DNA from: Nitrospirota bacterium
GTDB taxonomy: Bacteria > Nitrospirota > Thermodesulfovibrionia > Thermodesulfovibrionales > UBA9159
DNA length: 64,000 nucleotides
Assembly (NCBI GenBank): GCA_021790195.1
Contig: JAJYIF010000001.1
Location: 186,001 to 250,000 of the forward strand
Reading direction: 5' to 3'
Part shown: positions 42,209 through 50,235 of the stretch, piece after piece
Numbering within the stretch: position 1 is the first letter of the stretch
Layout: the number at the start of each line of letters is the position of its first letter
Program-made: the position numbers and the translations under genes
The notes under the pieces: model-generated
Seen by the model: the letters and a program-made list of their open reading frames with translations, nothing else
Databases searched by the model: none
Told to the model about the DNA's origin: nothing

Positions 42209-42385
42209 TTAGCTGTCTTCTTCGTCATTTCCGAGCATTTCGCCGTAGAGCTGCGGGTCTTGTTCCTTCAGGCAATCCGGGCAGATGCCGTGCGTAAATA
42301 TTGTGTTTGAATGCTCTTCGTCGGCGCTTTCCCAGCGACCATCTTTGGTGCGTATCCTCTTGCACCATGCGCACAAGGTTATCAT
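42209..42385 (-). CDS. Small zinc-type protein of 58 residues
   Basis: Minus-strand frame: MITLCAWCKRIRTKDGRW, then ESADEEHSNTIFTHGICPDC and LKEQDPQLYGEMLGNDEEDS. The CAWCK and CPDC pairs with FTHG between them match the N-terminal module of the triple-GAF protein at 33192-34871 and similar segments fused to sensor proteins, so a stand-alone zinc-binding module is likely. Function unknown. AAGAAG before the ATG is a weak ribosome binding site. It is nine bases from the next gene upstream. Confidence 0.72.
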   Translation of the reverse strand: MITLCAWCKRIRTKDGRWESADEEHSNTIFTHGICPDCLKEQDPQLYGEMLGNDEEDS

Positions 42386-42394
42386 CTTCTTATG

Positions 42395-42754
42395 TCATCC
42401 ATTGCGGGAAAGCGTCTTATCGTAAAATCGGGATTCGCCGGCGCGTTGCCCTTCGGCCTCTCTCAATTTCTCCAGGATCACAGCGGACAACTGAAAGTCC
42501 GGGAATTCTTCTCTCCGCACTGTCTTATAGAAATCACAGGCACTGCAGCTCTTAATGTCTTTTGCAAAGATACACTTCATCTCTCCCCTGCAGAAGGTTC
42601 CTGCAATGACCCAGCAGGCCCTGCCGGCATTCTTGCCCTCATGGATTCCGTCAAGCCTTTTTTCGACGGAAGAAGGACAAACGCCGAGGTCGCTGACTCT
42701 ATTGCCTCCCCGCTGTCTTCCGCATTTCTTGAATTCCCAGCAATTCTCTTTCAC
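42395..42754 (-). CDS. Two-CW domain Cys-rich protein
   Basis: About 119 residues with the pattern of two-CW domain proteins: ENCWEFKKCGRQRGG, DLGVCPSSVEKRLDG, NAGRACWVIAGTFC, GEMKCIFAKDIKSCSACDFY, nine cysteines in about 75 residues. It probably binds zinc or an iron-sulfur cluster. The GTG at 42754 matches where the family starts; AAGAGG is four bases before it. An ATG at 42826 would add 24 residues with no family match. It lies in the signalling locus next to the small zinc-type gene and downstream of the response regulator. Target or partner unknown. Confidence 0.7.
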   Translation of the reverse strand: MKENCWEFKKCGRQRGGNRVSDLGVCPSSVEKRLDGIHEGKNAGRACWVIAGTFCRGEMKCIFAKDIKSCSACDFYKTVRREEFPDFQLSAVILEKLREAEGQRAGESRFYDKTLSRNG

Positions 42755-43083
42755 AATGCCTCTTCTCAGACCCTCTACGTCATCACTCTTCCCCTCCCTA
42801 ATAAGGTTAACTCCCGCGTCAGACAATGTCTATCACCGTATATGGGTATTTTTGGGGGACAAGGACGGAAGGCATATGACCCGGGAAAGAGCAGTCATCC
42901 ACAGAGATCACAGAGACAAATCCACCACCTTAAGACCAATGGCCTTTTGTCAACTTGGTGGACTTTCTTGGAAAGAGAAGCATTTGAATTTTCTTGCGCT
43001 CTTTGCGCCTGCCTGCTGGCAGGCAGGGCTGTGCATGACCAATTGCCGTTTTTCAGAATAAAGAGAGACCGTTACGATAGGCC
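42755..43083. other. Intergenic region, no gene seen
   Basis: About 329 bp between the two-CW gene and the response regulator. It contains the imperfect palindrome at 43007-43027 and otherwise nothing I can identify. Confidence 0.5.
43007..43027. repeat. Palindromic repeat, second copy
   Basis: GCCTGCCTGC and its partner GGCAGGCAGG, with one differing base at the centre compared with the perfect copy at 9793-9814. Confidence 0.7.
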
Positions 43084-43707
43084 TTAAATAATCCCCTTCT
43101 TCCGGGCCTTGATGACCGCTTCCCGTCTGTCCTTTGCATGAAGTTTGTCGTAGATCCTCTTGATGTGAGTATGGACGGTGTGCGCGCTTATGTTGAACTT
43201 CTTAGCGATCTCTTTATACGTAAGACCTTCCTCAATGCTCCTGACCACCTCGGTTTCCCTATGGCTGAGGAGATATTGTTCGGTCACGCCCTCCTCCTGG
43301 AACTCCATTATCACCTTTCTCGCTATCTTCGGGCTCATTGGAGCTCCGCCCCGGGAAAGGTCATTGAGGGCCTCCACGATCTCTCTCGGACTGCTTCCCT
43401 TGAGTATATAGCCGGATGCGCCGGCCTTGATGGCAGAAAAGACATTTCCCTTGTCTTCGTATATGGTGTGAGCCATAATGTCCACTCCCGGCATGTCTCT
43501 CTTCACCTTCTTTATTAGTTCAATTCCAGGCATCCCGGGAAGACCGAGATCCACGAGCACCACATCGGGCCGCGATTCCTTCAGTCCGCCCAGGGCTTCC
43601 TCCGCCGACCCAAAGGCGCCGGTAATCAAGATTCCCGGCTCTCCGCTAAGAAGCAGCCTGAGGTTTTCAAGAAGAAGAAGATTGTCCTCAACTATGACAA
43701 CGTTCAT
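43084..43707 (-). CDS. NarL/LuxR-type response regulator
   Basis: 207 residues. Receiver domain: MNVVIVEDNLLLLENLRLL, phospho-acceptor Asp in VVLVDLGLPGMPGI, Lys in GYILKGSSPREI; then a LuxR-type helix-turn-helix with LSHRETEVVRSIEEGLTYKE and FNISAHTVHTHIKRIYDKLH. It is the partner of the sensor kinase 27 bp upstream. Targets are unknown. Confidence 0.95.
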   Translation of the reverse strand: MNVVIVEDNLLLLENLRLLLSGEPGILITGAFGSAEEALGGLKESRPDVVLVDLGLPGMPGIELIKKVKRDMPGVDIMAHTIYEDKGNVFSAIKAGASGYILKGSSPREIVEALNDLSRGGAPMSPKIARKVIMEFQEEGVTEQYLLSHRETEVVRSIEEGLTYKEIAKKFNISAHTVHTHIKRIYDKLHAKDRREAVIKARKKGII

Positions 43708-43734
43708 AACCGCTTAATTATCCTTATTCGCACG

Positions 43735-44967
43735 TCAGAATTCAATATCGACCCCCGGATATTTCAGAGGAAAGGGGACATCGAGCAATACGCATGCGCC
43801 CTTTCCCGATGCAACTTCAAGCCTCCCCCCTATCTCCTCGGCCCTCGTCTTCATGTTCAGCAGGCCCCTTCCCTTGCCTTTCGCCCCGGCCAGACCTCTG
43901 CCGTCATCCCTTACCGCGAGACGAAGCCCCGAGGGACCGACTTCCATCGTCACATGCACCGATCCGGCCCCCGAATGTTTTATGACATTTGTCATCGCTT
44001 CTTTGTATATCCTGAAGACGTTTATGGAGAGGAGACCGCGCGGATATTCCTTCTGATCGCAGTCTGCCGCGTCCATCGCAAAGGAAATCCCGAGAGGCTC
44101 AACCATACTGCTGCCTATCCTCCTTAGTTCGGCCGTCATGGCACGCCAGTTGTCCTCCTTGATATCAAGGCTGCACATGAAGCTCTTTATTTCGGAGAGT
44201 CCTTCCCGTGACAGCTCTGCTATAGTAGCAAGCGTCTTCCTGACCTCGCCTAAAGAGGACTTCTTCCTGCCGATTTCCGCAAGAAGACTGATGTTCGTGG
44301 TTATGCCGCCTATGCCGTCATGAAGGTCCCTGAGCATCTTTTCTTTTTCCGAGGCGTGCCGCTTTTCTTCCGCCAATCTCGACTTGAGTTGTCTTATGTT
44401 TTCTTCATAAAGGATTGCGTTCTCCATCGCAAGGGCCACATGATCGGCAAAGGCGGCGAGTATCTCAAGGTCGTCGGAATCGAAGCTGCCCTTTCTCTTG
44501 TTTACCGCTTCCAGGATCCCGAGCGCCTTTTCCTTTGTCCTCACAGGCACGCAGATCATGTTCTTCGTCGTAAACTCGCTGATCATGTCCGCATTCCTAA
44601 AGAAGCGCGAATCGGCGCCCACGTCATGGACAATCTGCGGAGAGCCGTGCTCTGCGACCCAGCCTGCTATCCCCTCGCCCTTCTTGAGTCTGACCTCCGT
44701 CAGCCTCTCCCCTTTTCTCAGCGCGTATTCAAAATACAGCTCGCCTGTCTTCTGGTCGATAAGAAGCAGACTGCCGGTCTCGGCATCGAGAAGCTCTGCG
44801 GCCGCCCGTATCGCTCTCTTCTTTATCTCTTTCAGGTCCAGTGTAGAGTTGACAAGGGCGGCCATTTCTATCAGGGCCCTGAGTTGCCTAAGCCTCCTGT
44901 TAGCCCGCCTCTCGCCCCGCGTCGATTCCAGCGATTTACTCCCGGTCTTTCCCCTTGTCGTTGTCAC
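43735..44967 (-). CDS. GAF-domain sensor histidine kinase (NarX/DesK type)
   Basis: 410 residues, no membrane segment, so it senses a cytoplasmic signal. GAF domain at about 50-190 (GSLLLIDQKTGELYFEYALR, GEGIAGWVAEHGSPQIVHD, NMICVPVRTKEKALGILEA), a coiled coil, then a HisKA_3 dimerisation region with MLRDLHDGIGGITTNISLL (phospho-His) and an HATPase domain with IYKEAMTNVIKHSGA, VRDDGRGL and GKGRGLLNMKTRAEEIGG. The GTG/ATG start at 44967 gives a basic, disordered N-terminus. It is in one unit with the response regulator downstream. Confidence 0.94.
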   Translation of the reverse strand: MTTTRGKTGSKSLESTRGERRANRRLRQLRALIEMAALVNSTLDLKEIKKRAIRAAAELLDAETGSLLLIDQKTGELYFEYALRKGERLTEVRLKKGEGIAGWVAEHGSPQIVHDVGADSRFFRNADMISEFTTKNMICVPVRTKEKALGILEAVNKRKGSFDSDDLEILAAFADHVALAMENAILYEENIRQLKSRLAEEKRHASEKEKMLRDLHDGIGGITTNISLLAEIGRKKSSLGEVRKTLATIAELSREGLSEIKSFMCSLDIKEDNWRAMTAELRRIGSSMVEPLGISFAMDAADCDQKEYPRGLLSINVFRIYKEAMTNVIKHSGAGSVHVTMEVGPSGLRLAVRDDGRGLAGAKGKGRGLLNMKTRAEEIGGRLEVASGKGACVLLDVPFPLKYPGVDIEF

Positions 44968-44990
44968 TCAGTATCCGTCCCGCGATACGA

Positions 44991-45144
44991 TTTAGCCCAC
45001 ATCATTCATAATATATGGGCAGGTGCGGCGCAAAACTTTTTTGTTTCGACACCTTAATGTAAATTTCCAATAAGCGCTTTAACACACATTGCCACAGTCG
45101 GTTTTCATCAATCCCGGCTTCCCGATCATGATATCCCGTCGATT
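44991..45144. repeat. Dispersed intergenic repeat, copy 3
   Basis: Aligns with copy 1 (5246-5399) along its length, sharing ATGGGCAGGTGCGGCGCAAA, the T-rich loop, GTTTCGACACCTT, CCACAGTCGG and ATCCCGGCTTCCCGATCATG. It begins 24 bp before the histidine kinase start codon on the minus strand, so kinase transcription must pass through or start within it. Confidence 0.85.
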
Positions 45145-45408
45145 GCAAAAAAGTTCTGAGTCGTGTCTGCCCGTCATGCAACGAAGTTTATGAATAATCC
45201 GGATTAGAACACATTTTATACGAAAGCATGGAATTTTTCAGCCAAAAAATGACATCTCTGTCAGACGCTCAGCGGCGCAACGGCACGGGACTGTAAATTA
45301 TCGAAGATTGCAGAAGCTCTGCAGTGCGGAAGTAAGACTATGGGAAAGGAAGGTCCTCCCTATGGGACTATAAGCAACTGATAGTCGCCCCATCTAAGAT
45401 AAGACCTG
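45145..45408. other. Intergenic region, no gene seen
   Basis: About 264 bp between the repeat and the YkgJ-type gene. There are short palindromic stretches near 45340 (CTATGGGAAAGG and CCTCCCTATGG) but no gene or known RNA that I can support. Confidence 0.4.
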
Positions 45409-46173
45409 TTATTTTGGCTTTGCCTTCAGCGTCTGTTCCATCATCAGGATATACTTCACGAACTTGAAACCGAACAACATGAGTTCAATGTCATCGGTGC
45501 GCATCTTTTCCCTCGAGGTCTCATTCACCTCGAAATGGTTAAGGAATCCGCTCTCGAAGATGAAACTGCGAAACCGATCCATATCATAGCACGCAAGATA
45601 GAACATCGCCAGCTTCTTTCCGTCAAGAGCCTCCGCAGGAACATTCCTGAAAAGCACGATGCCCTTCCATTCCTTGTTCAGTTCGTCGTATCTGTCGACG
45701 CCCTGGTCTTCCCTCCAGCTCGCGATGCTCCACGCATCGGTCTCCTCGAACCCCTTGCAGTGTTCTTCTTTTACAAAAAAGAAGAACTCCTCATCAACCG
45801 TCTTATTGTCTACCGCCTTCTTGTAGGTCCCCTGCCCAATGGGGTAATATCTGCAGTTCGCAGGTCTGTCGTCATAGATGCTGCAGCCTTCAGGCGTTAC
45901 AAAGGGGCAGCTTCTCTTTTCATCGCTGTTCATCTTCAAATAGAGGATCGGAAAGGCCGCTCTTCCCTCGGCCTGCGTGTGAGTATACTTCGCAAGAAAC
46001 TCCTCAGATGTAAGGCCGAGCCTCTTCTTCATGGCAACAATATCGTACGGCGTCAGCATGATATCTATGTTGCTGCAGCATCTTGTAAAACATGAAATCC
46101 CCTTATGACATTTGAACCTGAATTTACTGTCCAGCGTAAGCTGAACCATATCCACTGCCGACATGTTAGCCAT
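45409..46173 (-). CDS. YkgJ-family Cys-cluster protein
   Basis: 254 residues. The cluster CHKGISCFTRCCSNIDIMLT at about 25-45, then CPFVTPEGCSIYDDRPANCR, fits the YkgJ/Fe-S-type zinc or iron family; one further Cys is in EEHCKGFEETDAWS. Members are thought to bind metal or an iron-sulfur cluster; the role is unknown. GGAGG five bases before the ATG at 46173 supports this start. A frame further upstream runs into the terminator region and is rejected. Confidence 0.86.
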   Translation of the reverse strand: MANMSAVDMVQLTLDSKFRFKCHKGISCFTRCCSNIDIMLTPYDIVAMKKRLGLTSEEFLAKYTHTQAEGRAAFPILYLKMNSDEKRSCPFVTPEGCSIYDDRPANCRYYPIGQGTYKKAVDNKTVDEEFFFFVKEEHCKGFEETDAWSIASWREDQGVDRYDELNKEWKGIVLFRNVPAEALDGKKLAMFYLACYDMDRFRSFIFESGFLNHFEVNETSREKMRTDDIELMLFGFKFVKYILMMEQTLKAKPK

Positions 46174-46279
46174 TAATGCCTCCGAAGAACTTGGTTTCTG
46201 TATTATAAACGGACGTATGCGGAAAAAGCCATTTGACGGATGCTCCATCAAAGCGGTGAGTCTGTATTGTCCGCGCAAG

Positions 46280-46313
46280 AAAAAAGGCCGGTCCACCCTG
46301 GGCCGGCCTTTTT
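46280..46313. terminator. Bidirectional terminator
   Basis: AAAAAAGGCCGG and CCGGCCTTTTT form a stem flanked by A and T runs, just after the hppA stop. It should end hppA transcription on the minus strand; it lies upstream of the YkgJ-type gene. Confidence 0.85.
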
Positions 46314-46330
46314 CGTTCTACGTTACAAAA

Positions 46331-48400
46331 CTATTTCAACAACGGCACGATCAGCAATGCGACGATATTGATGACCTTGATCATCGGGTTGATCGCCGGA
46401 CCTGCTGTATCTTTGTAAGGATCGCCGACTGTATCCCCGGTAACAGAGGCCTTATGTCCGTCGCTGCCCTTCTTATGCATTTTGCCTGAGTCGTCGGTAA
46501 CTCCGTCTTCAAAGGACTTCTTTGCATTGTCCCATGCTCCGCCTCCCGACGTCATGGCGATCGCCTGGAACAGTCCCGTCAGGATGCTGCCGATGAGCAG
46601 GCCGCCGAGGGCCTTGGGGCCAAGGATAAAGCCGACAAGGATAGGGGCCGCCACCGGGATGAGGGCCGGCAGCATCATCTCCTTGATGGCCGACTTGGTG
46701 ACGATATCGACGCACTTGCCGTACTCTGGCTTGCCGGTGCCCTCCATAATCCCCTTGATCTCGCGGAATTGCCTGCGGACCTCGTTAACAACGCCTCCGG
46801 CAGCCTTGCCGACCGCGAGCATCAGCCTTCCACCGTAATAGTAAGGAATCAGGCCGCCGATGAAGAGACCCGCAATGATATATGGATCGGAAAGATCGAA
46901 ATTAACGGTGCCCATCTTGCTCGTGAGCTCTCTTGAATACTCTGCAAAGAGAACGAGGGCTGCGAGGGCTGCAGAGCCTATCGCATAGCCCTTTGTGACG
47001 GCCTTGGTGGTATTGCCGACCGCATCGAGCGGGTCGGTTACGTCCCTGACCGCTGACGGAAGTTCGGCCATTTCCGCGATACCTCCGGCGTTATCTGTAA
47101 TCGGACCATAAGAGTCGATTGCGACAACAATGCCGGTCATCGAAAGCATGGACACGGCAGAGAGCGCTATTGCGAAAAGGCCGCCGCCCATATTGCCGCC
47201 GAATCCGCCGCCAAGGTAATAAGAGCCCATAATGGCCCCGACAATTACTATTGCGGGAAGCGCGGTCGCTTCCATGCTCATGGCAAGACCGGCGATAACG
47301 TTGGTGCCGTGGCCGGTGAGGCTGGCCCTTGCGATGGTCTGAACAGGCCTGTATTCCTTTGCGGTGTAATACTCCGTGATCCAGACTATAAGGCCGGTCA
47401 GGACTAGACCGATAACAGCGGTGCCGAACACGCTCATCGGAGTAAATCCGCCCGTGTCACCGCCAAGCTGCCCTATGAACCACTGCGACACCGCATAAAA
47501 TGCGATCGCGGCGAGCACACCGGAAACGGCGAGGCCCTTGTAAAGTGCGCCCATTATATATTGGCTTTTGCCGAGTTTCACGAAAAATGTCCCTATGATC
47601 GACGCTATTATCGAGACCCCGCCAAGAAGGAGAGGGAACTCAACCCATGGGCTGTCGGCGCCGAATACTGACTTCGCCAGCAGCATAGCCGCAACCAGCG
47701 TAACGGTATATGTTTCGTAAAGGTCGGCCGCCATGCCTGCGCAGTCGCCGACGTTATCACCGACGTTGTCTGCTATAACGGCGGGATTCCTCGGATCGTC
47801 CTCAGGGATGCCTGCCTCGACCTTGCCGACGAGATCTGCGCCCACGTCAGCAGCCTTTGTGTAAATGCCGCCGGCAATACGGGCGAACACGCTCATCAGA
47901 GAGCATCCGAAACCGAGGCCTACGAGTGCGTGAAATGCCGACTCTCCCGCAAAGCTCTTGACAATGGCAAAGTAACCCGAGAGGCCGATAATGCCGAGGC
48001 CGACAACCATGATGCCCGTGACGGAGCCGCCCTTAAATGACAGCGTAAGAGCACTCTGAAGACCCTTTGACGCTGCCTGGGTCGTGCGTACGTTCGCACG
48101 GACAGTGACCATCATGCCGATGTATCCGGCAAGGGCGGAACCGACCGTACCGATCAGGAAACCGATAGCCGTCCACGAGTTGAGGAGTGCGAAAATCACT
48201 ATGAAAAGAACTACCGCAACCATTGCGACCGTCTTATACTCGCGGGCGAGAAACGCATAAGCGCCCTCCTTGACCGCGTTCGAAATCTGCTGCATACGTT
48301 CACTTCCGGCATCCTGCTTGGACACCCATCCTGCGGTCGAAAGGGCATATGCCACGCCCAGAGCGCCGCAGATTAACGCGAAGACAATAGTGAGACTCAT
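46331..48400 (-). CDS. hppA: Membrane-bound proton-pumping pyrophosphatase
   Basis: Hydrolyses PPi and pumps ions across the inner membrane. 689 residues, 15-16 helices. Seen: [20 protein letters not shown] (PPi/Mg site), [20 protein letters not shown], and [20 protein letters not shown] near the end. [16 protein letters not shown] carries Lys and Thr where K-dependent enzymes have Ala and Gly/Ala, which points to the K-independent, H-pumping class. AGGAGGAAGATAA precedes the ATG. It closes the sulfate-reduction run and would recover the energy of PPi released by Sat. Confidence 0.96.
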   Translation of the reverse strand: MSLTIVFALICGALGVAYALSTAGWVSKQDAGSERMQQISNAVKEGAYAFLAREYKTVAMVAVVLFIVIFALLNSWTAIGFLIGTVGSALAGYIGMMVTVRANVRTTQAASKGLQSALTLSFKGGSVTGIMVVGLGIIGLSGYFAIVKSFAGESAFHALVGLGFGCSLMSVFARIAGGIYTKAADVGADLVGKVEAGIPEDDPRNPAVIADNVGDNVGDCAGMAADLYETYTVTLVAAMLLAKSVFGADSPWVEFPLLLGGVSIIASIIGTFFVKLGKSQYIMGALYKGLAVSGVLAAIAFYAVSQWFIGQLGGDTGGFTPMSVFGTAVIGLVLTGLIVWITEYYTAKEYRPVQTIARASLTGHGTNVIAGLAMSMEATALPAIVIVGAIMGSYYLGGGFGGNMGGGLFAIALSAVSMLSMTGIVVAIDSYGPITDNAGGIAEMAELPSAVRDVTDPLDAVGNTTKAVTKGYAIGSAALAALVLFAEYSRELTSKMGTVNFDLSDPYIIAGLFIGGLIPYYYGGRLMLAVGKAAGGVVNEVRRQFREIKGIMEGTGKPEYGKCVDIVTKSAIKEMMLPALIPVAAPILVGFILGPKALGGLLIGSILTGLFQAIAMTSGGGAWDNAKKSFEDGVTDDSGKMHKKGSDGHKASVTGDTVGDPYKDTAGPAINPMIKVINIVALLIVPLLK

Positions 48401-48559
48401 TTATCTTCCTCCTTTGGTTAGATTTCTACGCAAAAGAAAACCACTAAAACAATCTATACAGCGATATTCGAAAACCTGCTGGCTTCTGGAAAGACGGCCT
48501 CCCCGACCGTAACGCAACCTTTCCTCACCTCCTTTTGGATTCTCCTCCGGGAAACTGCT

Positions 48560-48991
48560 TCAGGAACCGCGTATGTAGTCCTTGAGATAGTGGACCTCTG
48601 CTTCCAGATTGCCTATGTGATACTTCACCACGTCACGTATCGAAATCAGACCGACGACCCTTCCGTCTTCGATAACCGGCAAATGCCTTATCTTCTTGTT
48701 CGTCATTATAGTCATTGCGTAGTCCAGATCATTATGCGGCTCTATGACCAGAAGGTCCCTGCTCATGACATCCTTAATCGCCACCTTTTCAAACGAACTG
48801 TGTTTCGTCCAGCACTTAAGGACGTCGCGCTCCGTGAACACGCCGACACACTTACCGTCTTCCATCACAAGTATTGCGCCTATGTTCCTTTCGACCATCT
48901 TGTTGACGGCGGCATCGACAGTAGAACCGCTGTCTATCGCTATTACCTCAAGCCCCTTGTCTTTCAATATGTCTTTGACCCTGAGTGCCAT
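48560..48991 (-). CDS. CBS-domain pair protein
   Basis: 143 residues: two CBS domains, VIAIDSGSTVDAAVNKMVER ... GVFTERDVLKCW and DVMSRDLLVIEPHNDLDYAM ... VVGLISIRDVVKYHI, with a short coiled C-terminus. Such stand-alone pairs bind AMP, ADP or ATP or related ligands and regulate a partner. It lies between qmoC (start 6 bp downstream of its stop) and hppA. A regulatory role sensing AMP made by APS reduction is plausible but only inferred from position. Confidence 0.9.
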   Translation of the reverse strand: MALRVKDILKDKGLEVIAIDSGSTVDAAVNKMVERNIGAILVMEDGKCVGVFTERDVLKCWTKHSSFEKVAIKDVMSRDLLVIEPHNDLDYAMTIMTNKKIRHLPVIEDGRVVGLISIRDVVKYHIGNLEAEVHYLKDYIRGS

Positions 48992-48996
48992 GAGTC

Positions 48997-50109
48997 TTAT
49001 TCTCTCCCCGAATATTTGTTAAAGCAAATAGCGGCCCCCCTGTAAAACATATGGGCCAGCTTTGAAAACGGGAGATAGATGAACAGGGAGAGGACAAAAA
49101 CCAGATGAATAAAATAAACGGGATAGGCTATGGTTGCCACGCCTGCTATTCTAGATAATTGAGCGAGAAATCCTGAGATTCCTAAAACTGCAATAATGGT
49201 TATCAGCAGCCAATCGAAATAGCTTCCCGCCCCGCCCAATTTTTCTGCATGCTTAAAGCGGTTGCTCATCATGAGTATTATCCCCGCGATAATGCCTATG
49301 GCTCCAAGGTTGCCGAAAATCTTGACGGGTGTGCCGTATCCCAGACGGAAAGGGGATTCCATACCCATGATGTCTATGTAAAGGACACCAAGGGCCGTGG
49401 CAATTGCAGCAGCCACAAACCCGTAAAACACCAGGAAGTGAGATGTAAATCTGTCGGCGTTTTCATTGCATTTCTTAAACCTGTTATGTCCGGCAATGTC
49501 TTTAACTGTGCTTATCAGACTTGTCATGAAATCGCCCGAATACACTTTATTGGCCTTCTTCATGTCGTCCCAGAACCTTTTCATTCCAACTGCCCCCACT
49601 GCAAGTCCAAAAAGCAGAGCGGGGGTAAAAACAACCTGGATGAAACGTATTGGGGCGAACTTTGAAAATACGATATCGCCTTCGGGTATTCCGAAGGTGC
49701 CCGCGGCCGACAAGAGAACCGCAAGAAGCACGGCAGGGAAAATGAATATCAAAGGCAGCAACGCCTTCTTGTTCACCATGTCCACCAGCGCACCCGGGGC
49801 CGAGTATTGCTTAATAGACTGCTTTCTGATGGCCCCCAGGACCTCTCCGGGCTTCGCGCCCCTGGGGCAGTAAGCCGTGCAATCGCTGCACTGATGACAG
49901 AGCCATACGTCGGGGTTACCCTGGAATTTTTCTTTCAGCCCCCACTGGGCCCAAACCATTTCTTTTCTTGGGAAGGGATTCTTATCAGGCGTCACTTTGC
50001 AGACTACCGAACATGTGGCGCACTGATAGCATTTCTTCAGGGAGTCGCCGCCTGCCGCCATTACACCCTTTACAAACTCCAGATCCGGCTTTATTACTTG
50101 CTCTGCCAT
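48997..50109 (-). CDS. qmoC: QmoC, membrane subunit of the quinone-interacting oxidoreductase
   Basis: 370 residues. N-terminal HdrC-like domain with two 4Fe-4S motifs, CYQCATCSVVCKVTP and CHQCSDCTAYCPRGAKP; C-terminal HdrE/NarI-like cytochrome b with about six helices (ALLPLIFIFPAVLLAVLLSA, FLVFYGFVAAAIATALGVLY, YPVYFIHLVFVLSLFIYLPF) and haem-ligand His candidates. It takes electrons from menaquinol and passes them to QmoAB and then AprAB. Last qmo gene of the run. Confidence 0.95.
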   Translation of the reverse strand: MAEQVIKPDLEFVKGVMAAGGDSLKKCYQCATCSVVCKVTPDKNPFPRKEMVWAQWGLKEKFQGNPDVWLCHQCSDCTAYCPRGAKPGEVLGAIRKQSIKQYSAPGALVDMVNKKALLPLIFIFPAVLLAVLLSAAGTFGIPEGDIVFSKFAPIRFIQVVFTPALLFGLAVGAVGMKRFWDDMKKANKVYSGDFMTSLISTVKDIAGHNRFKKCNENADRFTSHFLVFYGFVAAAIATALGVLYIDIMGMESPFRLGYGTPVKIFGNLGAIGIIAGIILMMSNRFKHAEKLGGAGSYFDWLLITIIAVLGISGFLAQLSRIAGVATIAYPVYFIHLVFVLSLFIYLPFSKLAHMFYRGAAICFNKYSGRE

Positions 50110-50133
50110 CTGTAATTACCTCCATCTTAAAGA

Positions 50134-50230
50134 AAGGTTGAGGTTAAGGCTAAGGTTAAGAGAGAAAGCCCGAGTAAGATTGTGCATCATCTCCGCTCTT
50201 TTCTCAACCTTAACCTCTGCCTCGACCTGT
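50134..50230. repeat. Imperfect inverted repeat between qmoB and qmoC
   Basis: Arms AGGTTGAGGTTAAGGCTAAG and CTTAACCTCTGCCTCGACCT flank about 40 bp. GGTTAAGG-type units recur within each arm. The hairpin lies between the qmoB stop and the qmoC start and could stabilise or limit qmoC mRNA. Confidence 0.6.
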
Positions 50231-50235
50231 CGTTT

